Assembly: GCF_038443385.1 (NCBI RefSeq)
Contig: NZ_CP151726.1
Coordinates: 248,001 to 312,000, forward strand
Direction: 5' to 3'
Length of the DNA: 64,000 nt
Source of the DNA: Stieleria varia
GTDB taxonomy: Bacteria > Planctomycetota > Planctomycetia > Pirellulales > Pirellulaceae
The first letter of the stretch is position 1, and each line of letters opens with the position of its first letter. A program made the translations under genes and the position numbers. The notes under the pieces were generated by a model, which made no database searches, was not told the DNA's origin, and saw nothing but the letters and a program-made list of their open reading frames with translations. Positions 61,827-64,000 of this stretch are shown piece by piece.

Positions 61827-62990
61827 TCACTCTTCCCTCATGACTGGCTCGACCTTCATGCCTGGTTGAATCAACTGCATGCCGGCCACGACCACGGACT
61901 CCTCTGCCTGAACACCCGATTTGACAACACGCAGCTTTCCCTTGCGGTCGCCCAATTCCACCGTGCGATGTTCAATTTCGTCTGCACTGTTGATCACATA
62001 GACGAACTGGGTGGCTTGATCTGTGCCGATTGCCGTCGCTGGCACCAAGACGGCATCGTAGGCGTCGGATACCGGAACCTTCAAACGCACAAACATCCCG
62101 GGCTTTAGCAAACCATCCTTGTTCTCGAACACGCCACGCAATTGTGAGGTGCCGGTTTGCTGATCGACCTTGATTTCCGCGTACTCCAGAATCCCCTCAT
62201 GGGGAAAGTCCTGTTCGTCTTGCAACTGCAAGTAGCACGGGATCTGTAACTCCACCAGTTTGTCGACCTCCTTGAAATCCTCGCCACCCACCTCCCTTTG
62301 TCGACGCATGAATTTTAGTCGGACGTTCTCATCCACGCTGGCTACAGCCTTGATAGGCCGGTCGTTGACCACCGTTGCCAGGAGCGTACCGCCGACCAAC
62401 CCACCGGTCACGTAGTTGCCGTCGTCCAACAAAGCACGATCAACACGCCCCGAAATGGGTGAGATGATCTTGGTGTAATCAAGATCCAGTTTGACGCGAG
62501 CTGCATCCGCCTCGGATGCTTTCAGGTTGGCCTGTGCTTCGGCGACGGCAGCTTGATTCTGCTCAAACTCTTCTCTGGAGACCGCGTTCTTGTCTAGCAA
62601 TTTCTTGGAACGAGCAAAGGTCTTTTCGGCTAGGTCCAGCTTTGTTTTCGCAACGTCAATCGCTGCGAGAGATTGATTGTAGATCGCTTGATATTCATCC
62701 GGTTCGATCGTGAACAGCGGGTCATCCTTGTTCACTTGTTGACCATCAACAAAGTGCGTTGTGAGCAAAAAACCCGAGACACGCGACTGAATGTCGACGG
62801 TTTCATTCGCCGCCAGACGTCCCACCAGCTCTACGAAATCAGTCACTTTATCTTGCTTGGCCGGAACGAAAGCGACCTTTTGAATCGGCCGCTCGCGTTG
62901 GGACGACGCATCCTTGGCACCACGGCATCCACTCAGGACGAACAACATGCAAATTCCGGGGAGTAGTGTTTGGTAACATTGTTTGATCAT
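61827..62990 (-). CDS. RND efflux periplasmic adaptor (AcrA/MexA-like)
   Basis: 387 residues. A lipobox-like start (CMLFVLSGC) suggests a lipoprotein. Family features are VDIQSRVSGFLLTTHFVDGQ (lipoyl), a coiled coil of about 60 residues (TKLDLAEKTFARSKKLLDKN), LDYTKIISPISGRVDRALLD, a beta-barrel region and a C-terminal membrane-proximal part (VLVPATAIGTDQATQFVYVI). First gene of a two-gene pump operon with the RND transporter. Regulation is not visible: no regulator is encoded nearby. Confidence 0.93.
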   Translation of the reverse strand: MIKQCYQTLLPGICMLFVLSGCRGAKDASSQRERPIQKVAFVPAKQDKVTDFVELVGRLAANETVDIQSRVSGFLLTTHFVDGQQVNKDDPLFTIEPDEYQAIYNQSLAAIDVAKTKLDLAEKTFARSKKLLDKNAVSREEFEQNQAAVAEAQANLKASEADAARVKLDLDYTKIISPISGRVDRALLDDGNYVTGGLVGGTLLATVVNDRPIKAVASVDENVRLKFMRRQREVGGEDFKEVDKLVELQIPCYLQLQDEQDFPHEGILEYAEIKVDQQTGTSQLRGVFENKDGLLKPGMFVRLKVPVSDAYDAVLVPATAIGTDQATQFVYVINSADEIEHRTVELGDRKGKLRVVKSGVQAEESVVVAGMQLIQPGMKVEPVMREE

Positions 62991-63189
62991 GATGAATTTG
63001 CCAGAAGGTGTGCCGTCGATGAAATCAGTGCCGGCAGATGGATATCAATCTTGGGGGGGCCTGCAAGTTCTCAAACGCCAAGACTCCCAACAGCGTGCAA
63101 AGTCAGGGCGGATTTCATACGGCAGGCATTTTGAAATGTATCCGATCTGCCTCTCTCCGTAACACCGCGTCCCGGCAAATTTCAGTGTT

Positions 63190-64000
63190 ACGCCGCAATG
63201 ACAGCCCTCGTGTGTGGTCAAATAGCAAAGCCCGACCACGGAGTGATCAAACAGCAGAGCGCGGACCACGGAGCGGTCAAACAGCAAAGCCCGGGGTCGC
63301 GTAGCGCACCCCGGGATGGGGCAATCAAGAAACGGGAACCACATCGGGGATCAACAATCCAACCGCGTCGTTCGTGATTGGTTGTGCAACCCCGTTGGGG
63401 TTGATGTTGAATTCGCTGTGAGAACCTGGGGTGCGCTTCGCGACCCCAGGCTCTGTTGTTAAACGCCTTCGGCGTGAATCACGTGGCAATTACCCGACCA
63501 CGAAGTGGTCAAACAGCAAAGCCCGGGTCGCGAAGCGCACCCCGGGATGGGGCAATCCAGAAACGGGAACTCCAACGGGGATCAACAATCCAACCGCGTC
63601 GTTCGTGAATGGTTGTGCAACCCCGTTGGGGTTGATGTTGAATTCGCCGTGAGAACCTGGGGTGCGCTTCGCGACCCCAGGCTGTGTTGTTAAACGCCTT
63701 CGGCGTGAATCACGTGGCAATTACCCGACCACGAAGTGGTCAAACAGCAAAGCCCGGGGTCGCGAAGCGCACCCCGGGACGGGGCAAGCCAGAAACGGGA
63801 ACCCCATCGGGGTTCGACAATCCAACCGCGTCGTTCGTGATTGGTTGTGCAACCCTGTTGGGGTTGGTGTTGAATTCGCTGTGAGAACCTGGGGTGCGTT
63901 TCGCGACCCCAGGCTGTGTTGTTAAACGCCTTCGGCGTAAATCACGTGGCAATTACCCGACCACGAAGTGGTCAAACAGCAAAGCCCGGGGTCGCGAAGC
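63190..64000. repeat. Hairpin-rich tandem repeat, unit about 231 bp, continues beyond window
   Basis: The block AGAACCTGGGGTGCG recurs at 63421, 63652 and 63884 (spacing 231 and 232 bp). Each unit is a chain of hairpins: CCTGGGG...CCCCAGG, ACGCCTTCGGCGT, GACCACGAAGTGGTC, CCCGGGGT...ACCCCGGG and CAACCCCGTTGGGGTTG. The first partial unit (63190-63420) is diverged. Open frames on both strands (e.g. 63045-63344) come from the repeat and are not genes. At least 3.3 copies are in view. Confidence 0.93.

Noticed and set aside
63045-63952. Several 60-99-codon frames on both strands
   Set aside because: They lie in or next to the 231-bp hairpin repeat and recur with its period.

Overview
The window looks like a chromosomal segment of a marine planctomycete close to Rhodopirellula. 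The evidence is in the gene families: a DUF1549/DUF1553 cytochrome-like protein paired with a DUF1501 protein, a PVC-type haem-binding dehydrogenase, a formylglycine-type sulfatase, large Ser/Thr kinases with WD40 or membrane domains, a giant cadherin/dockerin protein with the planctomycete N-terminal ERLDDRRVLA motif, and many short palindromic intergenic repeats. No rRNA, tRNA or CRISPR array was recognised.

Left part (1-14,200): a CoaC-like flavoprotein translationally coupled to a CBS/DRTGG manganese pyrophosphatase that runs off the window, clpX with a clear terminator, a PHB-depolymerase-like esterase, a DUF1501 + DUF1549/1553 pair, a solute-binding lipoprotein and a secreted gluzincin. 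A 12-copy heptamer repeat and four copies of a 69-bp repeat follow. They flank a four-helix-bundle gene that carries a piece of the same repeat inside its coding sequence.

Signalling island (14,979-33,346): on the minus strand a membrane-anchored kinase, a four-helix membrane protein, an ECF-type sigma factor, a 1,958-residue WD40 kinase and an FHA-kinase whose catalytic Asp is Asn (a predicted pseudokinase). Divergently on the plus strand lie a second ECF-type sigma factor, an FHA-like protein and a 1,643-residue calpain-like protease with cadherin and dockerin modules. The layout suggests a phospho-signalling system with extracellular output.

Middle (33,400-42,430): a PVC haem protein coupled to a Dus tRNA-modification enzyme, a small PDZ protein, a secreted protein with about ten EF-hands, nested palindromic repeats and an Eis-like acetyltransferase.

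The most striking region is 42,945-48,840: an array of nine gene cassettes separated by nine closely similar attC sites of about 136-146 bp, with a truncated attC at the right edge and no integrase gene in view, i.e. a CALIN or the distal part of a chromosomal integron. Cassettes encode small membrane proteins, a DUF4303-like protein, a zinc metallopeptidase and an inverted ParD/ParE module whose toxin gene has an in-frame stop.

Right part (48,878-64,000): a sugar isomerase, an adaptor + secreted cyclase-fold pair, an AP2-like protein, a TVP38/flavoprotein-reductase pair, a sulfatase, an RND efflux pump with its adaptor, and a 231-bp hairpin-rich tandem repeat running off the end. A 175-bp MITE-like element with 14-bp terminal inverted repeats and a CTAG duplication sits inside an older palindromic repeat at 56,279-56,587; the uninterrupted version is at 40,821-40,951.
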